Source of the DNA: JACKIP01 sp963710165
Lineage (GTDB): Bacteria; Pseudomonadota; Alphaproteobacteria; Micavibrionales; Micavibrionaceae
Assembly: GCA_963710165.1 (NCBI GenBank)
Contig: CAVPYZ010000004.1
Location: forward strand, 1 to 64,000
Direction of reading: 5' to 3'
Length of the DNA stretch: 64,000 nt
Positions 50,197 through 57,894 of this stretch are shown here, piece after piece; positions within the stretch are counted from its first letter, which is position 1, and every line of letters begins with the position of its first letter. The notes below the pieces were generated by a model. That model searched no databases, was not told the DNA's origin, and worked only from the letters and a program-made list of their open reading frames with translations. The translations under genes were made by a program, and so were the position numbers.

Positions 50197-52701
50197 TTAA
50201 TATAATCCGCCTGTTCCCGTATAGGTCGGGGCGACGGATTCGTTTTCGGTCATTGTGTTGCGTCCGCCATTATAAGCAGAATTATTCTGACCGTACGAAT
50301 TTCGCATATAACTATCGGTCATTTTGATGTAACTATCGCGATAAAGTGATGCTGGCAGGCGTCTGATTTGACCATTACCGTCAAGCAGATAAACATTTTC
50401 ATCTGGCTCTGTTCCGGGTAAAAACACTTCCCAGATGACTTTTGCATCACCGGCATCTGCGCGCGTACCATCTTCGGCGTCAACGCGTACTTGCTTAATT
50501 CCCTTAGGCGTACGGAAAGGCATTGGCGTTGTATTTTTAAGGGCTTGCTCCATAAATGTTTTGAAAACAGGTAGCGCAACTGACGAGCCTGTTTCTTTTT
50601 TACCAAGCGGTTTTGGATCGTCAAAGCCGATATAAACGCCAACAACCAGATCGGATGAAAACCCGACAAACCATGCATCTTTCGAATCGTTGGTCGTTCC
50701 TGTTTTGCCCGCCAAGGGATGCCCAAGCGCGTTGAGACTTACACCTGTGCCACGTTTCACGACGCCCTCCATGATTGAAACAATCTGATAAGTCGTAAGC
50801 GGGTTGGCGATTTGTTCACGCGTATCGGGAATATTGGGCGTTTCCTGATTTTCCCATTTAATCAGCTTGCCGCAGCCGATGCAGGGGCGATCATCATGTT
50901 TTAAAATTGTATTACCATAGCGGTCTTGAATACGGTCAATAAAAGTGGGCGTCAGTTTCTTGCCGCCATTGACCAGCATGGCATAGGCAGATGTCATGTT
51001 AAAAAGGGTTGTTTCAGCTGCGCCGAGCGAATTTGACAGATTTTCCGGCATATTATCAGAGATACCAAAACGTTTGGCGGTCTCAACAATGGCTTCCATA
51101 CCGACATAATTAGCCAGACGTACGGTCATCAAATTACGTGATTTTTCAACGCCTTTACGCAGTGGGGTCGGGCCGTAATATTCTTCGGAATAGTTCTTCG
51201 GGCTCCAGAAATGTCCGGGGCGATCTTCGATTGTAAAGGGGGCGTCCAGAATAAGTGTGGCGGGTGTGAACCCCTTCTCTAATGCGGTTAGATAGACAAA
51301 TGGTTTAAAGGCAGAACCTGGTTGACGCATTGCCTGGGTTGCGCGGTTAAATTGGTCCGCGCCATATTGCCAGCCGCCATTCATCGCCAGAACGCGTCCT
51401 GTATTTGGGTCAATGGCCATAATTGCGCCGCGCACTTTTGGCACTTGTTGCAATTTATAGGCGTCATCCTGATCTGCTATTTTCTCGACAGCGATGACAT
51501 CGCCCACGTTTAGAAAATTGGAAATTGACTGTTTGCCTGTCCATTTTGCATTTTCCAAGGCGAGTGTGCCACGCGAGCCGCTTTTTAATCGCAAGGATGC
51601 AGAGGACGGTGATGTTTCGGTTACAACCGCCACGTCCCAGTCGGAGATAATATCGCCGGTCTGGTCAAAATCCTTAATCTTGTCCGCTAGATCGCCATTA
51701 TCGTCAAATGATGCCATCGCGCCGCGCCAGCCGTGGCGTTTATCATATGCCATTAAACCGTCACGTAGCGCGTCCTCGGCATAGGATTGTAGTATTGGAT
51801 TAACCGACGTATGCACAGCCAGACCGCCGCCATATAAAATGTCTGCGCCGTATTTATTTGCCAGTTCACGGCGAACTTCTTCAGCGAAATACGGGGCGGA
51901 AACGCTGTCCGAATTATCTTGTTCGACAGTTTTCAGGGGTTGAAGCACAGCGGTTTCGTAGGCTTCATTATCAATAAAACCTTCTTCTTCCATACGGGAA
52001 ATCACATAATCACGACGGGCAATTGCCGCGGCCTTGTTATTTTCGGGATGATAATTATTTGGCGCCTTGGGCAAGGCGGCAAGATAGGCGGCTTCGGCAA
52101 CGCTTAAGTCTTCAAGCGGTTTATCAAAGTAATGCAAACCCGCCGCGGTCACGCCGTACGCGCCGCCGCCAAGATAAATCTGGTTAAGGTACAACTCTAA
52201 AATCTGGTCTTTGGTCAGCGCGGTTTCCATACGGTGCGCCAGAATGGCCTCTTTAATTTTTCGTTCAAAAGAACGTTCATTGGTCAGGAGAAAGTTCTTC
52301 ACAACCTGTTGTGTAATGGTCGATCCGCCCACAACGTCCACGTCCTTCCCCATTTTATATTGGGCATAGATAACGGCGGCGCGTAAAATGGCGGTCGGGT
52401 CAACGCCCTCATGCTCGTAAAAATTCTTGTCTTCTACGGCGATAAAAGCATTTTTGACCATTTCGGGAATTTGGGTAATGGGTGCAAAAATGCGTTTTTC
52501 GCGGGCATATTCTTCCATCAACCGACCGTCACCTGCATAAAGGCGCGTAATAATTGACGGTTTATATTCTTTCAGTTGTTCATGATCGGGCAGGTCTTGC
52601 GCATTATTGTGAATAATAACTGCGACAAAAGCGACAAGTGCGATAGAGGCAAGAAGCCCGAGAGACACACTCCATAAGAGGAAAGATTTTAATATACGCA
52701 T
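50197..52701 (-). CDS. mrcA: Penicillin-binding protein 1A
   Basis: Bifunctional peptidoglycan glycosyltransferase/transpeptidase anchored by an N-terminal helix (about 7-28). The 834 residues contain the glycosyltransferase motifs AVEDKNFYEHEGVDP and GGSTITQQVVKNFLL, an OB-like insert, and the transpeptidase with the catalytic serine in RQPGSAFKPFVYL, SRNLMTVRLANYVG and AGKTGTTNDSKDAWF. The end is Ser/Asn/Gly-rich and probably extended. The gene preceding it on the same strand encodes a CxxC membrane protein with a 69-bp gap. Confidence 0.96.
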   Translation of the reverse strand: MRILKSFLLWSVSLGLLASIALVAFVAVIIHNNAQDLPDHEQLKEYKPSIITRLYAGDGRLMEEYAREKRIFAPITQIPEMVKNAFIAVEDKNFYEHEGVDPTAILRAAVIYAQYKMGKDVDVVGGSTITQQVVKNFLLTNERSFERKIKEAILAHRMETALTKDQILELYLNQIYLGGGAYGVTAAGLHYFDKPLEDLSVAEAAYLAALPKAPNNYHPENNKAAAIARRDYVISRMEEEGFIDNEAYETAVLQPLKTVEQDNSDSVSAPYFAEEVRRELANKYGADILYGGGLAVHTSVNPILQSYAEDALRDGLMAYDKRHGWRGAMASFDDNGDLADKIKDFDQTGDIISDWDVAVVTETSPSSASLRLKSGSRGTLALENAKWTGKQSISNFLNVGDVIAVEKIADQDDAYKLQQVPKVRGAIMAIDPNTGRVLAMNGGWQYGADQFNRATQAMRQPGSAFKPFVYLTALEKGFTPATLILDAPFTIEDRPGHFWSPKNYSEEYYGPTPLRKGVEKSRNLMTVRLANYVGMEAIVETAKRFGISDNMPENLSNSLGAAETTLFNMTSAYAMLVNGGKKLTPTFIDRIQDRYGNTILKHDDRPCIGCGKLIKWENQETPNIPDTREQIANPLTTYQIVSIMEGVVKRGTGVSLNALGHPLAGKTGTTNDSKDAWFVGFSSDLVVGVYIGFDDPKPLGKKETGSSVALPVFKTFMEQALKNTTPMPFRTPKGIKQVRVDAEDGTRADAGDAKVIWEVFLPGTEPDENVYLLDGNGQIRRLPASLYRDSYIKMTDSYMRNSYGQNNSAYNGGRNTMTENESVAPTYTGTGGLY

Positions 52702-52770
52702 CGCCTATACATGCCATATTGCACATAAAAAGTCATGTTTTATCTGCCGTTAAATTTTGAAAAACCGGTG

Positions 52771-54321
52771 TTACCCCAACAGGTTACGAAAGATCGCATA
52801 AATTTCAGGTGCTTCATTGGGATTGCTGTTATAGGCAAGCGTAGAAAATAACAGGAAGAACAGCACCGCCAGTGCCGGCCCCAAATAACCGAATGTGCCA
52901 AGATTGGGCAGGCGAATATCATTTTTCACGCCGTTACCAAGTGCGTAAATAAGGCTTTGTCGTGACATAATCTGGGCGCAAAAATAGGGTAGGAAGCAAG
53001 AGATCATCAGGAAGAGTACGTCAAAAACCAGCCTGAGCGGTTCCGCCGTATTGGTGCCACCGCCGTTTAAAACAAACACGTACAGAAGTGTCAGGATGAA
53101 TGACGGAATAAGCCCCATCGCCAGTCCGACCATTTGTGGTGTACGCATCATTTTATTCAAGGCAATATGCGTGTATTTAATCAGGTTGTGAATAAATTCG
53201 GGTTCCAGCGCAATGCTGTAGTCATGTTTTAATTTACGTTCGGTCACGCTTGCGCCCTTTGTGGCAACGCCGATAATAGCTTCATTGGTCAGGCGTGTCT
53301 GATAAGCGGCGGTACGCATTTTCGCTTGCAAATCACCCTGCCCCATTGCGGCTTCACGAATTTCGTTAAAGGGTGTCAGCATATAGCGTTCCAAAAACGG
53401 CGGAACGTCCAGAAGGGCCGTTTTATAACCGAATAACAGAGCGGGTACGGTTTCCTCTCCTACACGGAAAATAGCATCCCCAAGCGGAAGTTTAACGTCA
53501 TAATTCAGTGTCAAAAAATGATCGGCATGTTCTTTTTTCTTTTGTTTGATGTCATCAGATAAAACGTAGGTCGCATGTTCCTTGGTTAGAAGTTTTTCGC
53601 GCAACCGCTCAATCACGGGGCGGGCAACTTCCGGTATCTCTTCCTGATCATAGGAAAACGTCGTGTCGGCATAAAGTTTGACAAGGGTCAGGTGATTCAC
53701 CCGCCCCACACCGCGGCATTTGTGACATTCACGTTTGCCTTTGGTGTTACATTTTATGCATTGCTTTTCGCCGTTCCCCTGACACGCATTGCATTGTTTG
53801 AGATTATTGCCATTACAGACGGCGCATCTTATATGTCCGCGACCGCCGCAATCCTTACATTCCTTAAATTTTTGGCCGCGACATTCCTGACAGGGTTCTT
53901 CACGTACATAGGTCAGCGGATCAAGTGGTAGGGGAATGCGCTGTTTTTCCCAGAAATATCCGTCATCTTCACGTTTCAGAATGTCTTCTTTTAAACTTGT
54001 CAGCGGCGCTTCGGATGTTGTAACACGCGCGATTTCTTTTTCGACTTTTGTATCCAAATCGGCGGAACTATTGACTTTTGTAATCCCCGGCGGTGTGGTG
54101 GCGCTGAATTTTTCACTACGTTCGGTGTGGATTTTTAAATGAAGCTGTGCACGAAATTCCAGAAAGACTTCTTCGTAAGATAGCAATTCGACATCTGCCA
54201 AGGGGTGAAAAATATTGCCCGTAACAACGTCGCGCACTTTCTGTAGAGCCACTTCGGAGCGATCAATAAAATCTTGCTGCGTTATATCGGGTTCTATCTG
54301 TGGGGTGTTATCTTCGCTCAT
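52771..54321 (-). CDS. Membrane protein with six CxxC motifs at 11-residue period
   Basis: Encodes 516 residues. After an N-terminal helical region come CxxC motifs starting at residues 144, 155, 166, 177, 188 and 199, exactly 11 residues apart, several followed by a DnaJ-like G-x-G (CKDCGGRG, CQGNG, CRGVG). This resembles the DnaJ zinc domain in part but is more regular. The next 180 residues are polar; the last 130 contain about three membrane helices (QMVGLAMGLIPSFILTLLYVFVL, LVFDVLFLMISCFLPYF, YLGPALAVLFFLLFSTLAY). It is upstream of mrcA on the same strand. It may be a membrane-anchored zinc-binding chaperone or metal-sensing protein; this is inference. Confidence 0.75.
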   Translation of the reverse strand: MSEDNTPQIEPDITQQDFIDRSEVALQKVRDVVTGNIFHPLADVELLSYEEVFLEFRAQLHLKIHTERSEKFSATTPPGITKVNSSADLDTKVEKEIARVTTSEAPLTSLKEDILKREDDGYFWEKQRIPLPLDPLTYVREEPCQECRGQKFKECKDCGGRGHIRCAVCNGNNLKQCNACQGNGEKQCIKCNTKGKRECHKCRGVGRVNHLTLVKLYADTTFSYDQEEIPEVARPVIERLREKLLTKEHATYVLSDDIKQKKKEHADHFLTLNYDVKLPLGDAIFRVGEETVPALLFGYKTALLDVPPFLERYMLTPFNEIREAAMGQGDLQAKMRTAAYQTRLTNEAIIGVATKGASVTERKLKHDYSIALEPEFIHNLIKYTHIALNKMMRTPQMVGLAMGLIPSFILTLLYVFVLNGGGTNTAEPLRLVFDVLFLMISCFLPYFCAQIMSRQSLIYALGNGVKNDIRLPNLGTFGYLGPALAVLFFLLFSTLAYNSNPNEAPEIYAIFRNLLG

Positions 54322-54417
54322 TCTTTTGAAAGTTTAAATCAATTTTGCAAATTGACAAAGTTTTTGTTTTTAAATGTTTTTTCTTCTATGGTGGCGAAAG
54401 CATAAAGGACTTAAAAA

Positions 54418-54696
54418 ATGAAATTCACAATCAATGTCGAAGCCACCCCCGAAGAAGCCAGACAGTTCGTCGGCCTGCCAGATGTAAAACCGATGCAGGA
54501 TCGTTTTATGAAGGATATGGAAGACCGCATGTCGGACAGTATTCGAGATCTGGATCCCGAAACCTTTAGCAAGACATGGATGCCGATGATGGTTACCGGC
54601 TGGACAGAGCTGCAAAAATCATTCTGGGGGCAAATGGGTATGGGTATGCCCGGTATGGATATGGGCGGCTCGTCCGATACGGATAAGAAAAAGTAA
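54418..54696 (+). CDS. DUF6489 family protein
   Basis: Encodes 92 residues of an alphaproteobacterial family of unknown function. The diagnostic start is MKFTINVEATPEEARQFVGLPDVKPMQDRF, followed by DPETFSKTWMPMMVTGWTELQKSFW and a Met/Gly-rich tail (GMGMPGMDMGG). An AAAGGACTT stretch precedes the ATG. It stands alone, divergent from the CxxC membrane protein gene. Confidence 0.85.
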   Translation: MKFTINVEATPEEARQFVGLPDVKPMQDRFMKDMEDRMSDSIRDLDPETFSKTWMPMMVTGWTELQKSFWGQMGMGMPGMDMGGSSDTDKKK

Positions 54697-54708
54697 TTTT
54701 TTTCCGAG

Positions 54709-54780
54709 CTTCATTGCGGACGTATGTGAAGCAATCGATAGACAAGTTATCTGGATTGCCGCGCTTCACTCGCAATGACG
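54709..54780. repeat. Copy of dispersed palindromic repeat
   Basis: A 72-bp imperfect palindrome with left TTCATTGCGGACG, inner GAAGCAATCGATAG, inner TGGATTGCCGCG and right arm CTCGCAATGACG ending at 54780. Right half matches the 11213-11291 copy closely. It lies between the DUF6489 and hemJ stops. Confidence 0.75.
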
Positions 54781-54791
54781 GGTTACGTTTT

Positions 54792-55238
54792 TTAAAACGG
54801 TTTTGCCACCGCCATGATTACAATAATCACCATTAAAACCGCTGGGGCCTCGTTCCAGATACGATAGAATTTGCCGCTTTTTTCATTGCGGTCATTAGCA
54901 AAATTTTTCCGCCATTTGGCAAACATCATATGGAGGGCTGTCATCAGGATAACACCTGTAAATTTTATATGCATCCAGCCTTCTTTAAATAAATCCGGTT
55001 GGGCGTAAATCATCAAAACGGCGAATAGCCATGCCGCTATCATCGCGGGATTCATAATGAGGCGCAACAGCTTGGCTTCCATGATTTTGAATGTCTCGCT
55101 CATCTCCGATCCTGCTTTCGCCTCAACGTGATAGACGAAAAGGCGCGGCAGATAAAGCAACCCCGCCATCCATGCAATAACGGCGATTACATGAAGGGAC
55201 TGGACATAGAAATAATATTCGAGAAGAAAATCCTGCAT
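54792..55238 (-). CDS. hemJ: Protoporphyrinogen oxidase HemJ
   Basis: A 148-residue four-helix membrane enzyme that oxidises protoporphyrinogen IX to protoporphyrin IX, the step before ferrochelatase. The signature His and Trp residues are in YVQSLHVIAVIAWMAGLLYLPRLFVYHVEA, and WMHIKFTGVILMTALHMMFAKWRK follows. It is paired with no other heme gene here; hemE and hemH lie 20 kb away. The M15 peptidase gene precedes it by about 12 bp on the same strand. Confidence 0.93.
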   Translation of the reverse strand: MQDFLLEYYFYVQSLHVIAVIAWMAGLLYLPRLFVYHVEAKAGSEMSETFKIMEAKLLRLIMNPAMIAAWLFAVLMIYAQPDLFKEGWMHIKFTGVILMTALHMMFAKWRKNFANDRNEKSGKFYRIWNEAPAVLMVIIVIMAVAKPF

Positions 55239-55250
55239 CCCTCCTACATA

Positions 55251-56177
55251 CTACCCCTCAAAGATATGTGCAACCTGCGGAGGGATGGCGCCTTGGAAAT
55301 GCATAGGATCAAAATTTCGGGCAGCACCCAAATTTAAGAGCCCATGCCCATGGAAGATGCGGATAAATTCGTGATTATCAGGATCAGACCCGAAAGCGGA
55401 TTGGGCAAATTCCGTACGCAACGCATTTTGTGCGGGATTAATATCTCCCGCGATACCCCATGCGTGTGTCGATGCAGTGCTAGGTAAGACCGCACCTGTA
55501 CTGCCACCACGTTTATTTCTGAAATTCCAAATTCCGCCAAAATGGTCAAAACTTCTTTGTCTGAATTCGTCCTCACCATAATGTTTTAAAGCATCGCTAT
55601 ATGCAGATTCAAAAACCTCTACCAGTTTTGGATGGCATAATGTTGTTGTTACATTTGTGCTTAATTTCCATGCTAGTTTCATGGGAATAGGAAAACGCAT
55701 ACGAACCATTTGTGTTTGACCTAACGGGCCATAATATTCCTGTATTTCCCCTGGCGTTTCCAAAGGAAAATTAAGCGGGTTTTTATATCCGAAAACCTGT
55801 GGACGGAACTGGTTGCTGGTTTCGCGCTCTTCGCGCCAGTTGGGGGGCAAAATTCCGGCAAAACGCTCATAAGCTGCATCTGTTCGCGTTCCCCACAAGC
55901 CGTCAACGCGTCCTGCATCAAACTCCAGATCATTTGAAAGAAGTTGAAAATAAGCAATTGCGCGACGTTTATCCGTCCAGTCTGTTTTAAAATTTTCAGT
56001 ATCTCTTAAAAATAATTCGCTTGAACGACGCTCTAACGCGATCTCTACTGCTTGATCGGTTTGTGAACGTCCGTTTGTGACTGTTCTGTCACCGTCAATA
56101 TTGCCTTTATACAGGCCGTCTTTACGAAGTTCGGTTTGCATATAGCGTATAACGCCCTTTGGTATGTAACTTCTCAT
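55251..56177 (-). CDS. M15-family D-Ala-D-Ala carboxypeptidase-like protein
   Basis: Encodes 308 residues from the ATG at 56177, preceded by AGAGGA. The first 115 residues contain two segments resembling peptidoglycan-binding modules (MQTELRKDGLYKGNIDGDRT; FQLLSNDLEFDAGRVDGLWGTRTDAAYERFAG). The C-terminal part has the M15 zinc pattern: STHAWGIAGDINPAQN (His and Asp) and DPMHFQGAIP (His). No secretion signal is seen, as in phage endolysins that use this fold, but no phage genes are adjacent. It may act in cell-wall remodelling; export route is unknown. Confidence 0.8.
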   Translation of the reverse strand: MRSYIPKGVIRYMQTELRKDGLYKGNIDGDRTVTNGRSQTDQAVEIALERRSSELFLRDTENFKTDWTDKRRAIAYFQLLSNDLEFDAGRVDGLWGTRTDAAYERFAGILPPNWREERETSNQFRPQVFGYKNPLNFPLETPGEIQEYYGPLGQTQMVRMRFPIPMKLAWKLSTNVTTTLCHPKLVEVFESAYSDALKHYGEDEFRQRSFDHFGGIWNFRNKRGGSTGAVLPSTASTHAWGIAGDINPAQNALRTEFAQSAFGSDPDNHEFIRIFHGHGLLNLGAARNFDPMHFQGAIPPQVAHIFEG

Positions 56178-56282
56178 GTGAAATCCTCTATTTGTAATTA
56201 TATGTCGAAATACGATTTTTACTTTTCTGAAAAAAAGCATATATTGTTTCGATACGCAAAACAAAAATAACAGGAATACCCC

Positions 56283-56786
56283 ATGCTGATTAAAGATCGT
56301 CCCGAATATAAAGCCAAGAAAAAGCTGTTAACCTTTTCAGAGGATGCCACGGTTTTAGAGGCAGTGCAGGCGATGACGGCAAATAATTTCGGGTCGGCTG
56401 TAATTGTGAATGATGATAATACAGTCAGAGGGATTGTGACCGAACGCGATGTGATGATGCGTCTGGTAAATGAAGGCAAGGACGCCAAAAAAACAAAACT
56501 GGCAGAGATTATGAGTACGGATATCCGCGTTGCCAAAGAAGATGACAACCTGTTGGAATGGTTGCGTATCATGTCGAATGAGCGGTTTCGTCGTTTGCCG
56601 ATTGTCGATAATGACGGTAAAATCATGAATATCATGACACAGGGTGATTTCGTGTCCTATACATGGCCGGAATTATTTGACCGCTTAAAAGAAAATGCAA
56701 AGGCGTCTTTTGGTGCAGGATATCAGATTGTCTTTATCGTTGCCGCGCTTCTGCTTTACGCGATCATTATGCAGCTTTTAGTGTAA
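56283..56786 (+). CDS. CBS-domain protein with C-terminal membrane helix
   Basis: Encodes 167 residues: a CBS pair (TFSEDATVLEAVQAMTANNFGSAVIVNDDNTVRGIVTERDVMMRLVNEG and DNLLEWLRIMSNERFRRLPIVDNDGKIMNIMTQGD) and one C-terminal hydrophobic helix (YQIVFIVAALLLYAIIMQLL). CBS pairs usually bind adenine nucleotides; the helix would tether the sensor to the membrane. The TIGR03643 gene starts immediately after its stop codon, so they are cotranscribed. Confidence 0.85.
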   Translation: MLIKDRPEYKAKKKLLTFSEDATVLEAVQAMTANNFGSAVIVNDDNTVRGIVTERDVMMRLVNEGKDAKKTKLAEIMSTDIRVAKEDDNLLEWLRIMSNERFRRLPIVDNDGKIMNIMTQGDFVSYTWPELFDRLKENAKASFGAGYQIVFIVAALLLYAIIMQLLV

Positions 56787-57059
56787 ATGACGGACTTGGC
56801 TGAAACATATTGCACAAGTGAAGTGATCGAGTTGGCGTGGGATGATTTTTGTTCCTTTGACATGATCGAGAAACAAACAGGCTTAACCGAGCCCGAAGTC
56901 ATCGAAATCATGAAGTCAAACATGAAACCCTCTAGCTTCCGTATGTGGCGTAAACGCGTTTCGGGTCGTAAAACAAAACACGATCATAAATTACAGAAAT
57001 TTCATGGCGAGAAGCCCGAAGAGATATCGCAAAACGAAGTCCAAGACGAGACAAATTAA
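56787..57059 (+). CDS. TIGR03643 family protein
   Basis: Encodes 90 residues. The sequence EVIELAWDDFCSFDMIEKQTGLTEPEVIEIMKSNMKPSSFRMWRKRVSGRKTKH is characteristic of the small TIGR03643 family, which looks like a helix-turn-helix protein with a basic tail. The ATG begins right after the CBS gene's TAA. Function unknown. Confidence 0.85.
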   Translation: MTDLAETYCTSEVIELAWDDFCSFDMIEKQTGLTEPEVIEIMKSNMKPSSFRMWRKRVSGRKTKHDHKLQKFHGEKPEEISQNEVQDETN

Positions 57060-57068
57060 TAAATAGCC

Positions 57069-57147
57069 TGTCATTGCGGTTGCAACGCGGCAATCTATTC
57101 GCTTTTATCTTAAATAGTAGTGTTTCCTATGGTCACTCGCAACGACG
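57069..57147. repeat. Copy of dispersed palindromic repeat
   Basis: A 79-bp eroded palindrome: left TGTCATTGCGG, inner ACGCGGCAATCTA, right CTCGCAACGACG. The inner right arm is lost. It follows the TIGR03643 stop by about ten bases. Confidence 0.55.
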
Positions 57148-57225
57148 TAGATTATAATCAGAATATAGCGAGAGGCATTCATATTAATGATAGTCATGGT
57201 TCTGGATTTATTATAAAAACAGCTT

Positions 57226-57894
57226 ATGACAGAGCGATCATCATCTGAAATCATTATCCTGTTGCATGGGATTGCCAATGCGAAAATTTATATGTTGCCT
57301 GTTGAAACATTATTGAAAAAGCAGGGGTATAAAACGCTTAACATCACCTATCCTTCTTTAGAAAAAGATATTGCCAGTTTGACGGACTGGCTGGCGGCGC
57401 GTTTGGATGAAAAGCGCGTTTGGAAAAAATATGATAAGGTGCATTTTGTCGCGCATTCATTGGGCGGATTGGTCAGTGGGTCCTATCTGGAAAATCATCA
57501 GGATCAAATTCCAAAAGAAAAAATGGGGCGCGCCGTAATGATCGGCACGCCGCATGGCGGGAGCGAGGTGGCGGATTTCTGGAAAGAAAATCCGTTTTTC
57601 AAGAAAATATTCGGTCCGGCGGGGCAGGAATTAACGACCAATACGCGCCATACGCAAAAAATAAAACCATGGTATGAGCTGGGTATTATCGCTGGCACAA
57701 CCGGCAACGCGCCGGATATAGGAAACTTTTTTATTAAGGACGCGCATGACGGATGTGTCAGTGTGGAAAGCACGAAAGTTGACGGCATGAAAGACCACGT
57801 CATCGTGCCCGCCATTCATTATTTTATGGCATGGACACCCAAGGTACAAAAACAGGTACTGACATTTTTACAAGAAGGACAATTTAAAAAATGA
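57226..57894 (+). CDS. Lipase-like alpha/beta hydrolase
   Basis: Encodes 222 residues of the alpha/beta-hydrolase fold: IILLHGIANAKIYMLPVE near the start (oxyanion region), the nucleophile elbow HFVAHSLGGLVSG (Ser about residue 87), an IGTPHGGSEVADF segment, and a C-terminal His in HVIVPAIHYFMAW. It resembles esterases/lipases that act on acyl lipids. Its stop overlaps the start of the acyltransferase fusion by four bases, so it may act in the same phospholipid-turnover step; this is inference. Confidence 0.85.
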   Translation: MTERSSSEIIILLHGIANAKIYMLPVETLLKKQGYKTLNITYPSLEKDIASLTDWLAARLDEKRVWKKYDKVHFVAHSLGGLVSGSYLENHQDQIPKEKMGRAVMIGTPHGGSEVADFWKENPFFKKIFGPAGQELTTNTRHTQKIKPWYELGIIAGTTGNAPDIGNFFIKDAHDGCVSVESTKVDGMKDHVIVPAIHYFMAWTPKVQKQVLTFLQEGQFKK

